Shown here: positions 51,124-60,034 of the stretch, one piece after another
Layout: the number at the start of each line of letters is the position of its first letter
How positions within the stretch are numbered: the first letter of the stretch is position 1
NCBI RefSeq assembly: GCF_025449335.1
Contig: NZ_CP104884.1
Coordinates: forward strand, 62,001 to 126,000
Direction: 5' to 3'
From: Bartonella sp. HY328
Lineage (GTDB): Bacteria; Pseudomonadota; Alphaproteobacteria; Rhizobiales; Rhizobiaceae
DNA length: 64,000 nt
The notes under the pieces: generated by a model
Databases searched by the model: none
The model's input: the letters and a program-made list of their open reading frames with translations, nothing else
Told to the model about the DNA's origin: nothing
Translations under genes and position numbers: made by a program

Positions 51124-51639
51124 TAACCGCTCCTATAGATGTTAAGGGGCAGCCCCCAAATAGATGATCTGCTTTTAGCTACTGCAATAGTACACATTAT
51201 TTAGGCTCTCGCCAATTCATAATAGTGTTGCGCCAAACAGGATTAATTTTTTCCTGCTAGAGGATTAAAATCAGTTTTGAACTCAATTTTTCCACCAAAA
51301 AAAACAGGACCAAGTTGCAGCTGCGCCACTTCAACTCTACGCCAAATGCATCACCAATAAAATTATTAAGCTGCTTAAAAGTTAAACGTGCCATCAATTA
51401 AAACTGATTTTTCCACCCGGTCACAGCCGTAATTGCTAATAGCTCGCCAATATAACGAGCAACAAGCCCTTTATTGTTCCCCTAACGGCTGGGGAACTGT
51501 AGCTTATTTTAAATTTGTGTTTGGCAACTATAATGCTGAATATTTTAAAACCAAAATTACATGTTATCATCATAAAGAACATTAGCGGCTATCTGGGTGA
51601 ATAGCCGCTAAAGAGGAGTTATCAAAAATGTTTTATGTT
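51124..51639. other. Spacer with possible gene relic and two hairpins
   Basis: 516 bp. On the minus strand between about 51480 and 51240 there are protein-like pieces in different frames, for example LLAITAVTGWKNQF, then MARLTFKQLNNFIGDAFGVE, then VAQLQLGPVFFGGKIEFKTD. They could be the end of a decayed envelope protein gene, but the evidence is thin. GTTCCCC (51476-51482) pairs with GGGGAAC (51491-51497). The prpE terminator is at 51582-51611. Confidence 0.3.
51582..51611 (-). terminator. Terminator after prpE
   Basis: Perfect 11-bp stem, TTAGCGGCTAT (51582-51592) with ATAGCCGCTAA (51601-51611), eight-base loop, 28 bp beyond the prpE stop on the minus strand. The following TGTTCTTT is only a partial U-run. 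Confidence 0.6.
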
Positions 51640-53565
51640 TCAAGCCACTTGACGAATATTGCGTTCAATCAGTAATTGCTGCACCTCTTGCAAAGTTGAT
51701 GGGTCTTCAATTGTGCTTGGCACTGTCCATTCCTCGCCATCGGCAATTTTGCGCATCATGCCACGCAATATTTTACCCGAGCGGGTTTTGGGTAATTTAT
51801 GCACAGTTACCACCAGCTTGAAAGCTGCAACGGGGCCAATAATGTCGCGGATACGGTCAACACATTCTTTTTCAATGATATCATTGGTACGATTAACATC
51901 ATGTTTTAGCACAATAAAACCGCATGGGACTTGGCCTTTCAACTTGTCATTAATGCCGATAACCGCACATTCAGCAACATCTTGATGACCAGAAATGGCT
52001 TCTTCCATGCCGCCCGTTGATAAACGATGGCCCGCAACATTGATAATATCATCGGTGCGGCTCATCACAAAAACATAGCCATCCTTATCAACATAGCCTG
52101 CATCTGCCGAGTTATAATAGCCGGGAAAGCGCTCAAGATAGCTTTTTTTAAACTGCTCCTCGGCTTGCCAAAGGGTTGGCAAACAGCCAGGTGGCAATGG
52201 CAGGCGGAAGGCCAGATTGCCAAAACTATCGGGCGGTAGTTTTTGTCCATCATCATCAAGCACATCAATAGCATAGCCGGGCATGGGTCGCGTTGGTGAA
52301 CCAAGTTTAATCGGCATTAATTCAACGCCAATAGGATTTGCGGCAATTGGCCAGCCTGTCTCGGTCTGCCACCAATTATCAATGATGGGAATGTCAAAAA
52401 GCTCATGCGCCCAATTTAATGTATCAGGATCGGCACGCTCACCGGCTAAAAACATCGCTTGCAAATTGGGTAATTGGTAATTTTTGGCAAAATCGCCATG
52501 GGGATCTTCACGCTTGATCGAGCGAAGCGCGGTTGGCGAAGAAAAGAACGAGCGCACATTATATTCAGCGCAGATGCGCCAAAATGTACCGGAATCTGGT
52601 GTACCAACGGGTTTGCCTTCGTAAAGCACCGTAGTTGCGCCAATCAATAATGGCGCATAAATAATATAGGAATGGCCGACCACCCAACCAACATCAGAGG
52701 CGGTAAACATCACCTCTTGCGGTTTAACGTTAAAAATTGCCCCCATAGACCAAGCAAGCGCCACAAGATAGCCGCCTACATCGCGCATTACCCCTTTGGG
52801 CTTGCCGGTGGTGCCAGATGTGTAAAGAATGTAAAGCGGATCAGTCGAGTCCACCTCAACGCAAGCGACTTTGCGCCCCATATTTTCCTTCAGCACCACG
52901 GCAAAATCAAAATCGCGACCTTCTTTTAATTCAAATAAGCCTTCAGGCTTTTCTTGAATGATGGGGCGTTCATGAACAATACAATGCTCCACCTGATGCT
53001 CAGCCATGCTGATTGCTTGATTAACCATGGATTGGTAAGGCACGATGCGATTAGGCTCGATACCGCAAGATGCGGCAAGAATAAGTTTTGGCTTGCAATC
53101 ATCAATACGGATCGCAAGCTCCTTGGCAGCAAAGCCACCAAAAACAATTGAATGGATAGCGCCAATACGCGTACATGCCATAACAGAGGTGAAAACCTGC
53201 GGTATCATCGGCATATAAATCAGAACGCGGTCGCCCTTTTTAATGCCAAGATCTTGCATGAAAGCAGCTAATGCCTGCACTTCGTCCAATAATTCGCGAT
53301 AGGTAATGGCACGCTTGCCATGGCTTACCGGACTATCATAATAAACAGCGACTTGTTCACCGCGGCCATTTTCCACATGGCGATCAACCGCATTATAACA
53401 AGCATTGGTTTTACCACCCGTAAACCAACGGCCATAAACGCCTTGATCCTTGTCAAAGACTTTGTCAAATGGCCTCGACCAATCAATAAGTTTAGAAACC
53501 TCTCCCCAAAATTGCTCAGGCTGTTGCTGCCATTCATTATAAATTTTGTCAAATGCTGACGTCAT
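51640..53565 (-). CDS. prpE: Propionate-CoA ligase
   Basis: 641 residues from the ATG at 53565 with GGGAGG just upstream; a start at 53628 would add 21 residues across the site. Acetyl-CoA synthetase superfamily: KTNACYNAVDRHVENGRGEQ, the AMP-binding P-loop YTSGTTGKPKGV, WWQTETGWPIA, hinge DVINVAGHRLSTGGMEEA-like block, and the acylation-sensitive lysine in KTRSGKILRG near the end. The pattern YNAVDRHV and RPFDKVFD is that of PrpE/ACSS3 more than Acs, so propionate (perhaps also acetate) is activated to the CoA thioester. It supplies PccAB encoded nearby. Assignment to PrpE versus Acs is from motif recall and context. Confidence 0.88.
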   Translation of the reverse strand: MTSAFDKIYNEWQQQPEQFWGEVSKLIDWSRPFDKVFDKDQGVYGRWFTGGKTNACYNAVDRHVENGRGEQVAVYYDSPVSHGKRAITYRELLDEVQALAAFMQDLGIKKGDRVLIYMPMIPQVFTSVMACTRIGAIHSIVFGGFAAKELAIRIDDCKPKLILAASCGIEPNRIVPYQSMVNQAISMAEHQVEHCIVHERPIIQEKPEGLFELKEGRDFDFAVVLKENMGRKVACVEVDSTDPLYILYTSGTTGKPKGVMRDVGGYLVALAWSMGAIFNVKPQEVMFTASDVGWVVGHSYIIYAPLLIGATTVLYEGKPVGTPDSGTFWRICAEYNVRSFFSSPTALRSIKREDPHGDFAKNYQLPNLQAMFLAGERADPDTLNWAHELFDIPIIDNWWQTETGWPIAANPIGVELMPIKLGSPTRPMPGYAIDVLDDDGQKLPPDSFGNLAFRLPLPPGCLPTLWQAEEQFKKSYLERFPGYYNSADAGYVDKDGYVFVMSRTDDIINVAGHRLSTGGMEEAISGHQDVAECAVIGINDKLKGQVPCGFIVLKHDVNRTNDIIEKECVDRIRDIIGPVAAFKLVVTVHKLPKTRSGKILRGMMRKIADGEEWTVPSTIEDPSTLQEVQQLLIERNIRQVA

Positions 53566-53882
53566 GGAATCCTCCCAGATTACAATCTCTCCAAATAAGA
53601 GTGTTGATGAATCTGTCCCAGCTGTCAAGCGACATATTGTCCCAAATTGCTGGTAATGCGACGAATAAAATCAACTATTACGTGATCGGGACACCATAAT
53701 AAAAAAGGTAAATTTTTAAATCGTTTTAAATTCAGCCTATAACGAGAATTGTTTAAAATAGGCGGAATTTACCTTATTGATAAAGCAGATTATGATATTA
53801 AACTACAAAGCTACTATCTCAATATATAGCCTATTGACCTTTTTACTTTGTTTAAACAAAATGAATTGGTCAAAAGGGTAAG
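53566..53882. other. Divergent promoter region of prpE and a Sel1 gene
   Basis: 317 bp between divergent genes. It contains GGTAAATT (53707-53714) and AATTTACC (53766-53773) as a spaced inverted repeat. No TTTGCA motif like that before scfR is seen. No gene recognised. Confidence 0.35.
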
Positions 53883-54502
53883 ATGATGAAAAAACACATT
53901 TCAAAGCTCGTTTATATAGCAATTTTAAGTCTTGTAACAATAAGCCATAGCTATGGCCAAAATAGGCTTAATCGCGACAGTAGTTTTGAAGAATTTTATA
54001 AAGCGGCACAACAAGGTGAAGTCCGCGCGCAACTGGTGGTTGGCACCATGTATTCTGTTGGTAAAGGTGTCGCGCAAGATGTTGAACTTGCGGTTAGGTG
54101 GTATTGTTTGGCGGCTAGTCAAGGATATAAAGAAGCGCAATATAGCCTTGGTGTATCCTATTATGAAGGCTATGGAATAAAACAAGATAAGGCTGAAGCA
54201 TTTAGATGGCTGAAATTAGCTGCTGAACAAGGTTTATCGCTCGCCCAATTTCATATTGCCATGATAAATTTTGACGGTGATGGCGTTGAAAAAACGTAAC
54301 TGAGGCGGCCAATTGGTTTAAAGAGGCGGCGCTTCAAGGTGATGAGAGAGGCCAACTAAACCTTGGCATTTTGTATAATGACGGTATTTGCGTTGAAAGA
54401 AATCCAAAAGAAGCGATGAAATGGATAAAAATGGCGGCAGACCAAGGTAATGCAACCGCAAAAGACATAATAAAACGCTACAGCGCCAAACCTGCTCATT
54501 AA
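53883..54502 (+). pseudogene. Secreted Sel1-repeat gene interrupted by a frameshift at an A6 tract
   Basis: The first frame (53883-54299) gives 138 residues: a signal peptide (MMKKHISKLVYIAILSLVTI, cleavage near SYG-QN) and three Sel1 repeats up to GDGVEKT, then TAA. At that point a run of six A occurs; one base back, the reading continues as NVTEAANWFKEAALQGDERG, then QLNLGILYNDGICVERNPKE and MKWIKMAADQGNATAKDII, ending at TAA 54500-54502. So the coding information for about 206 residues is intact apart from a one-base loss (or -1 shift). It may be a fresh pseudogene, a sequencing error in the homopolymer, or a slippage-dependent gene. The start has AAGGGTAAG upstream of two ATGs. Confidence 0.75.
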
Positions 54503-54535
54503 CCAGCTCATTAAAAGTTATTTTACAATCAGATG

Positions 54536-54561
54536 CCCTTGCAGTGATTAGACTGCAAGGG
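54536..54561. terminator. Hairpin between convergent genes
   Basis: Perfect 10-bp stem, CCCTTGCAGT (54536-54545) with ACTGCAAGGG (54552-54561), six-base loop, in the gap between the Sel1 gene and the converging ABC ATPase gene. No U-run follows on either side, but stem strength and position suggest a bidirectional transcript end. Confidence 0.55.
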
Positions 54562-54577
54562 AGCGGCTAATTTAGCT

Positions 54578-56206
54578 CTAAAAACGTGGAGGATGCCAAT
54601 TTTTACCCGGAATGGAAGCTAATAATTGTTTGGTATAATCAGATTTTGGATTGCTATAAAGAGTGGCTGTTTCACCTTGCTCGGTAATTTGCCCCTTTTG
54701 CATAACAATAACGCGGTCGCATAATTGAGCAGCAACACGCAAATCATGGGTAACAAACACAATTGATAGCGACAATTCTTGACGCAAATGGATTAACAGC
54801 TTTAAAACCTGTTCTTGCACCGACACATCAAGGGCAGAAACTGGTTCATCAGCCACAATGATTTTTGGCTTTAATGCTAAAGCGCGCGCAATGCCAATGC
54901 GTTGGCGTTGGCCGCCTGAAAATTCATGCGGGAAACGCTCAAGGCTGCTTTGCGGCAATTCTACCAATTCAACAAGGCGGCGTGCTTCCTCATGGGCTTT
55001 TTGTTTTGCCACGCCATGAATAATTGGCCCTTGGGCAATAAGGTCAATCACCCTTTTGCGTGGATTAAGCGATGCCATTGGGTCTTGAAAAACCATCTGT
55101 ATATCTTTGCGCAAGCGCCGTAATTGGCTGGCACTGGCGGTTAAAATATCTTGGCCATCAAAATGCACTTCGCCGCTATCGCTTGCTAATAGCCGCGTTA
55201 TCAAGCGCGATACGGTGGATTTACCTGAACCACTTTCGCCAACAATGCCAAGGGTTTCACCATGATGCAATTGAAATGATAGATCCTTTACCGCATGGAC
55301 TGCTTTACGCCCCTTTGAAAAAAAGCCCGCTTTTGCCTTATAGATTTTATTAAGCCCTATGGCATTTAACAAAACTGGCCTATCCATTGAGTTTTGCCGC
55401 TCTTCAGGGGGAACAAGCGATGGCACGGCATTAATGAGCTGTTTAACATAAGGATGTTGCGGGCGGTTTAGCACCTCATCAGCGCTGCCATGCTCGACCA
55501 ATTCACCCAATTTTAAAACGGCAACAGTGTCGGCAATTTCTGCCACCACACCGAAATCATGGGTAATGAACAAAATGCCGGTTTTATGCTTGGTTTGCAA
55601 TTCCTTAATAAGGTGCAAAATTTGCGCTTGTGTGGTGACATCAAGGGCGGTTGTCGGTTCATCGGCAATGATAAATTCTGGCTCTAAAATGAGCGCCATG
55701 GCAATCATCACCCTTTGCCTTTGCCCACCTGAAATTTGATGCGGATAGGCATAGTACACCGATTTTGGATCGGGGATATGCACCTCGGTTAAAATATCTA
55801 TGACCTTTTGAAAGCGGTCTTTTTTGTTTAATTTGGTGTGCAAACGCAACACTTCATCAATTTGCCAGCCAACGCTTTTTTGCGGATTAAGCGCCGTCAT
55901 CGGTTCTTGAAAAATCATCGCCATTTTATTACCGCTCAAGGCTTGCAGCGATTTTTCTGGCATTTTTAATAAATCTTCACCGTGATAAAGGATTTCGCCA
56001 TTGCTCACTTTTACCGTGCGCGAAGGCAATAGCCCCATAATGGCGCTTGCAGTCAAGGATTTGCCTGAGCCGCTTTCGCCAACAAGGCAAGTGATTTCAC
56101 CGGCATGGATTTTAAGCGATAAATCGGCCAAAGCAAAAACCCGCTCCTGCCCCTTTGGCAAGGTAATTTGCAAATGGTTAATTTCAATAATCGGTTGCTT
56201 GGTCAT
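54578..56206 (-). CDS. Dipeptide-type ABC transporter, fused ATP-binding protein (DppD-DppF)
   Basis: 542 residues with two complete ATPase cassettes. First (about 1-260): Walker A GESGSGKS, signature SGGQRQRVMIA, Walker B FIIADEPTTALD. Second (about 275-535): Walker A GESGSGKS again, signature SGGQRQRIGIA, IIVADEPVSALDVS. Each is followed by the OppD/F C-terminal region. The fused form resembles GsiA and YejF of enterobacteria. It overlaps the preceding permease gene by four bases. It drives import through the two permeases at 56203-58052. No residue loss is seen in either cassette, so both should hydrolyse ATP. Confidence 0.93.
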   Translation of the reverse strand: MTKQPIIEINHLQITLPKGQERVFALADLSLKIHAGEITCLVGESGSGKSLTASAIMGLLPSRTVKVSNGEILYHGEDLLKMPEKSLQALSGNKMAMIFQEPMTALNPQKSVGWQIDEVLRLHTKLNKKDRFQKVIDILTEVHIPDPKSVYYAYPHQISGGQRQRVMIAMALILEPEFIIADEPTTALDVTTQAQILHLIKELQTKHKTGILFITHDFGVVAEIADTVAVLKLGELVEHGSADEVLNRPQHPYVKQLINAVPSLVPPEERQNSMDRPVLLNAIGLNKIYKAKAGFFSKGRKAVHAVKDLSFQLHHGETLGIVGESGSGKSTVSRLITRLLASDSGEVHFDGQDILTASASQLRRLRKDIQMVFQDPMASLNPRKRVIDLIAQGPIIHGVAKQKAHEEARRLVELVELPQSSLERFPHEFSGGQRQRIGIARALALKPKIIVADEPVSALDVSVQEQVLKLLIHLRQELSLSIVFVTHDLRVAAQLCDRVIVMQKGQITEQGETATLYSNPKSDYTKQLLASIPGKNWHPPRF

Positions 56207-57078
56207 TTTTTCTGCCTAGGATTTAGAGCGTCATTAAGGCCTTCACCCAAAAGGGAAAATGAAAGAACCGTCATAAAAATTGCAATACCGGGAATAACCG
56301 CGCAATACCATTGGCTTTGCAGCACCGCCCTGCCCTGCCCGATCATATTGCCCCAGCTCGCATAATTTGCGTCACTTAAACCAAGAAAGGCAAGCGCCGC
56401 TTCCATCAACACCGAACTTGCCATGATAACCGACGCAAAGACGATAACGGGTGGCAAAGCACTTGGCAGGATTTCTTTAAAAATAATGGATAAATTGCTG
56501 CAACCAAGATTGCGCGCGGCTTCAACAAATTCGCGCTGCCTTAGCGACATATATTCAGCCCGCACCATGCGTGCAGGGGCAGTCCAAGAAACAATGCCAA
56601 TGCAAAAAATAATATTTTCAATTGTCGAGCCAAAAATGGCCACCAAAGCCAACAGCAAAATAAAGCTTGGAATGGTTTGGAAGGCTTCAGTAATGCGCAT
56701 TAAAACATCATCAATTAGGCCGCCAAAATAGCCAGCAATAGCACCAATAATAACGCCAATAATAATTGAAATTAAAGTGGCAACCACACCAATTAACAGC
56801 GATATACGTGCGCCATGAACAATGCCGGCTAAAATATCGCGGCCAAGCTGGTCGGTGCCAAGCGGGTTTGCGCTATTCATAAATGGAAAAACAAGTGCGT
56901 CACCAGCACGTCGCAGCGGGTCACCGGGCGCAATAAAACCAGCAAATAGCGCCATGCCAACAAGGATAATAAACAAAATAAGCCCAAGCACTGCCGCGCG
57001 GTTGCGGGCAAAGCGGCGCCAAAAGGCGTTAAGGCGTGATGGTTGTTTGATGTGCGGCAAAATGGTTTCAGCACTCAT
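56203..57078 (-). CDS. Dipeptide-type ABC transporter permease (DppC family)
   Basis: 291 residues. N-terminal cytoplasmic RLNAFWRRFARNRAAVLG leads into the first of six membrane segments. The periplasmic loop has the DppC feature NPLGTDQLGRDILAGIVHGA, and the EAA loop is EAARNLGCSNLSIIFKEILP near 205-224. Overlaps both neighbours by four bases, so the three genes are translated in a coupled way. Pairs with the DppB-type permease. Confidence 0.93.
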   Translation of the reverse strand: MSAETILPHIKQPSRLNAFWRRFARNRAAVLGLILFIILVGMALFAGFIAPGDPLRRAGDALVFPFMNSANPLGTDQLGRDILAGIVHGARISLLIGVVATLISIIIGVIIGAIAGYFGGLIDDVLMRITEAFQTIPSFILLLALVAIFGSTIENIIFCIGIVSWTAPARMVRAEYMSLRQREFVEAARNLGCSNLSIIFKEILPSALPPVIVFASVIMASSVLMEAALAFLGLSDANYASWGNMIGQGRAVLQSQWYCAVIPGIAIFMTVLSFSLLGEGLNDALNPRQKK

Positions 57079-58052
57079 GATAGTTCAATCCTTGCGTCAA
57101 GGCGGGCATAAATAAGATCGGTGATAAAATTAACAATCACCACCAAAATTGAGCATAGCAATATAATGCCCATCAAAGAATTCATGTCGCGTTTGATAAC
57201 CGATGTATAAGCAAGTTGCCCCAGCCCTGGAATGGAAAACATTTGCTCAATTACTACCGAGCCACCTAAAATGGTGGAAAATTGTAGGCCCAGCAAAGTG
57301 ATAACCGGCAATAAAGCATTACGCATAATGTGGTGAAACATTAATCTTGCGCCGCTTGCGCCCTTGGCTTTTGCAGTGCGGATATAATCAAGATCCATAA
57401 CTTCGAGCATTGAGGTACGCATTAAGCGCATATAAAAAGCAAGGTAAATTAAGGCAAGCGATGTTGCCGGCAAGATAAGATGAATAGCAATATCAAGCGC
57501 ATTGCGCCAACCCGTATGAAAAGCAATAATATCCTTATAGCCGCCCGATGGTAGCCAGCCTAGTTTTAACGAAAAGACAATAATCATCAAAATCGCAAGG
57601 AAAAAGCTTGGCAATGCGTAAAAAACCAATCCAAGCGTTGAGATAACCGTATCGGTTGCCGAATAGGCTTTACGCGCGGCCAATGCACCAAGAGCAATGC
57701 CAAAAATAAAAGCGGCAAAAAGCGATGACACCATTAATAATAAGGTCGGCACCAAGCGATCCAGCAATACTTGCAAAACGGGCTGCTCATAAACATAAGA
57801 CCAGCCAAAATCAAATTGCGCCAATTTAACCAAATAAAGCCATAGCTGCACATAGACGGGTTGGTCTAACCCATATTCAATACGCAAATTTTCAACAAAT
57901 TTTGGATCTGCACCGCCCATATCACCGACAAGCGCATCAACCATATCGCCGGGGGCGAGATGCATAAGCAAGAAACTACCCACCATGATGAGAAGTATAA
58001 CGGGAACCGCTTGTAAAATGCGGCGCAGCGCAAAGGTTAAAATGGCAGGCAT
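57075..58052 (-). CDS. Dipeptide-type ABC transporter permease (DppB family)
   Basis: 325 residues, six membrane segments. Starts MPAILTFALRRILQAVPVIL and has the family block HLAPGDMVDALVGDMG and the long periplasmic loop ENLRIEYGLDQPVYVQLW. EAA-type loop RTAKAKGASGARLMFHHIMR near 230-249. It lies 99 bp after the binding-protein gene; that gap contains a stem-loop (58083-58109) that may set the ratio of binding protein to permease. Confidence 0.93.
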   Translation of the reverse strand: MPAILTFALRRILQAVPVILLIMVGSFLLMHLAPGDMVDALVGDMGGADPKFVENLRIEYGLDQPVYVQLWLYLVKLAQFDFGWSYVYEQPVLQVLLDRLVPTLLLMVSSLFAAFIFGIALGALAARKAYSATDTVISTLGLVFYALPSFFLAILMIIVFSLKLGWLPSGGYKDIIAFHTGWRNALDIAIHLILPATSLALIYLAFYMRLMRTSMLEVMDLDYIRTAKAKGASGARLMFHHIMRNALLPVITLLGLQFSTILGGSVVIEQMFSIPGLGQLAYTSVIKRDMNSLMGIILLCSILVVIVNFITDLIYARLDARIELS

Positions 58053-58082
58053 GAAAACACCAAAATATTGTACATTGAACGA

Positions 58083-58109
58083 AAAGGCAGGGCAAAAGCC
58101 ACTGCCTTT
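58083..58109 (-). promoter_or_regulatory. Stem-loop between binding protein and permease genes
   Basis: AAAGGCAG plus GGC (58083-58093) pairs with GCC and CTGCCTTT (58098-58109) with one bulged A and an AAAA loop. On the coding strand the hairpin ends in TTTT. Such intercistronic hairpins often let the binding protein be made in excess by partial termination or by protecting the upstream mRNA. Role inferred. Confidence 0.5.
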
Positions 58110-58151
58110 ATGCTGATAAGAATAGTCGTTTAAAAAGAGTAGAAAACTGAT

Positions 58152-59750
58152 CTATTGATCTAACCATAAATCATAATTGCTAGATGAATCCCAACGCGGT
58201 GTATTATGGTGGTTTTTCATCACCTTGCTGGTGGTTGCCACAAATGGATGCTCTATCGCGAAAATCACCGGCAAATCTTCCATTTCTAATTTTTGCATTT
58301 GATGATAAAGATCAGCGCGTTTTTTGGGGTCTATCTCAACTGCCGCTTGTTCAATAAGACTGTCCATTTTTTCCGATTTATAGCCATATTGATTGCTCCA
58401 AGGCGTGCCAGCTGGAATACCCGATTGCAGCCAAACAGTGGTGGAAACAGCTGGATCATTGCGGAATAAATGCCAGCCGCTTGCCGTGTCAAAGTCATGG
58501 TCACGATAAACGCCATTTAAAAAGCCGGGTGCATCATTGGCAACAAGTTCCACCTCAATGCCCACCTCTTTTAACGCTTGTGCATAATATTCTGCCCAAA
58601 GCTGGGTATATTCACCCCAAGGTGCTGGGCGATGACGCAATTTAAAGCGAATGCCATTGGCATCGGCTTTGTACCCAGCCTCGTCAAGCAATTGCTTGGC
58701 TTTTTCAACATCATAGGCATAGCTTGGCACATCATCGGTATAATTTGCGCCACCCGTGCTTGGAATTGGCCCATGCCCCGGCTTACCATAGCCACGCATA
58801 ATATTTTTAATCGCAAAATCAATATCTAACGCATGATAAATTGCTTGGCGCACTTTTAAATTGGCAAGGATTGGATTGCGCAAATTAAATTCAACCGTGG
58901 TGTGGGCGATGTTATTTTCAAAACCTTTGGGGCCAATGTCAAATTTGCCGCTCGCGCCAAGGCGTTCCATATCCGACATAGAAATGCTGTTAAAGCCGCT
59001 TTCCATCAACTCACCTGATTGAAGTGCGGCAGCAGCTGCAGCCTTATCGGTGATAAAACGCCAAACCACACGGTCAAGATAGGGATAATTTTTGCCGCGC
59101 CAATAATCATCATTGCGTTCAGCTATAATATATTGACCGCGCTCATATTTAGAAAATTTAAATGGACCGGTACCAATTGGCGCAGCATTATATTTATTTC
59201 TTAAAATATCAGTGCCTTCATAAAGATGCTTGGGCACTGGGTGGCCAAGATCCGGCATAGCAGCTACCAACAGCTCAAGCGGCATTGGCTTTGCATAATT
59301 GAAAACTGCTTTATGCGGAGTTGGACAGTCAACCGACACCAAATTTTCTTGTAAGGTGGAGGAATAATTGAGCAAAGGTTTCCAAAGGTTCATGGCACTA
59401 TAGGCAACATCATCACAGGTAAAATCAACCCCATCATGCCAGCGAACATTTTCGCGCAAATCAAAGGTAATGGTTTTACCATCTTCTGATGACGACCATT
59501 TGGTTGCTAAAACCGGCACATAACCTTCATAGGAGCGATCAATCAATGGTTCCATGATCTTGCCAGAAATCATATAAACACCAGTAGACGCCCGCAAGGC
59601 TGGATTTAAAACCCCTTGCTCTTGATTAAGGTGGAAAATGGCAGTGCCGCCCTTTTTAATTTTTTGTTCGCTTTGCGCCTCTTGAGCCATAGCAAAGCTA
59701 CCGCTGCCCAAGGCCAATATAATACCAAGTCCCACTTTGAATAAATTCAT
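58152..59750 (-). CDS. Dipeptide-type ABC transporter substrate-binding protein
   Basis: 532 residues, family 5 binding protein. Signal peptide MNLFKVGLGIILALGSGSFA, cleavage at AMA-QE. Mature blocks: GGTAIFHLNQEQGVLNPALR, SEDGKTITFDLRENVRWHDG, IGTGPFKFSKYERGQYI, DEAGYKADANGIRFKLRHRP. It is only distantly related to the three tandem binding proteins at 1-3761 and has its own permeases and ATPase just downstream, so this is a complete importer of the Dpp/Opp/Gsi class. The ligand (di/oligopeptide, glutathione, opine or similar) cannot be read from the sequence. The ribosome site is weak. Confidence 0.92.
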   Translation of the reverse strand: MNLFKVGLGIILALGSGSFAMAQEAQSEQKIKKGGTAIFHLNQEQGVLNPALRASTGVYMISGKIMEPLIDRSYEGYVPVLATKWSSSEDGKTITFDLRENVRWHDGVDFTCDDVAYSAMNLWKPLLNYSSTLQENLVSVDCPTPHKAVFNYAKPMPLELLVAAMPDLGHPVPKHLYEGTDILRNKYNAAPIGTGPFKFSKYERGQYIIAERNDDYWRGKNYPYLDRVVWRFITDKAAAAAALQSGELMESGFNSISMSDMERLGASGKFDIGPKGFENNIAHTTVEFNLRNPILANLKVRQAIYHALDIDFAIKNIMRGYGKPGHGPIPSTGGANYTDDVPSYAYDVEKAKQLLDEAGYKADANGIRFKLRHRPAPWGEYTQLWAEYYAQALKEVGIEVELVANDAPGFLNGVYRDHDFDTASGWHLFRNDPAVSTTVWLQSGIPAGTPWSNQYGYKSEKMDSLIEQAAVEIDPKKRADLYHQMQKLEMEDLPVIFAIEHPFVATTSKVMKNHHNTPRWDSSSNYDLWLDQ

Positions 59751-60034
59751 AAAAATTTTCCCGTTTTATGCAACACGCCAGTTATTGGTTTTATATGTGC
59801 TACAAAACAATCTCATATCTAAATTTAAGTAAAAATAGAATTATTTTCTAAAACTATGAAGCGTTATAATTTTTAAAATCTGACCTTTATTAGAAAACTA
59901 ATACTAAATTAACTATAATTTTTAGCATAAAATTCTTAAATGGAGAAATTTAAGCCACAAACCAGCCAAAGGCATCGCAAATTTTCAATTCATAGCCCAC
60001 TCATTTTATAGGCTTAATTATCCATTATTTAGGC

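Noticed and set aside
51640..53565. Acetyl-CoA synthetase (acs)
   Set aside because: The N-terminal blocks (RPFDKVFD, CYNAVDRHV) and the nearby propionate operon fit PrpE better; acetate activity cannot be excluded.
53883..54302. Canonical programmed -1 frameshift heptamer A-AAA-AAC at the Sel1 gene
   Set aside because: The seven bases are present, but the zero frame reads GAA-AAA-ACG, so they are not in the required phase; no obvious downstream pseudoknot was seen. Plain slippage or mutation remains possible and is kept as a finding.
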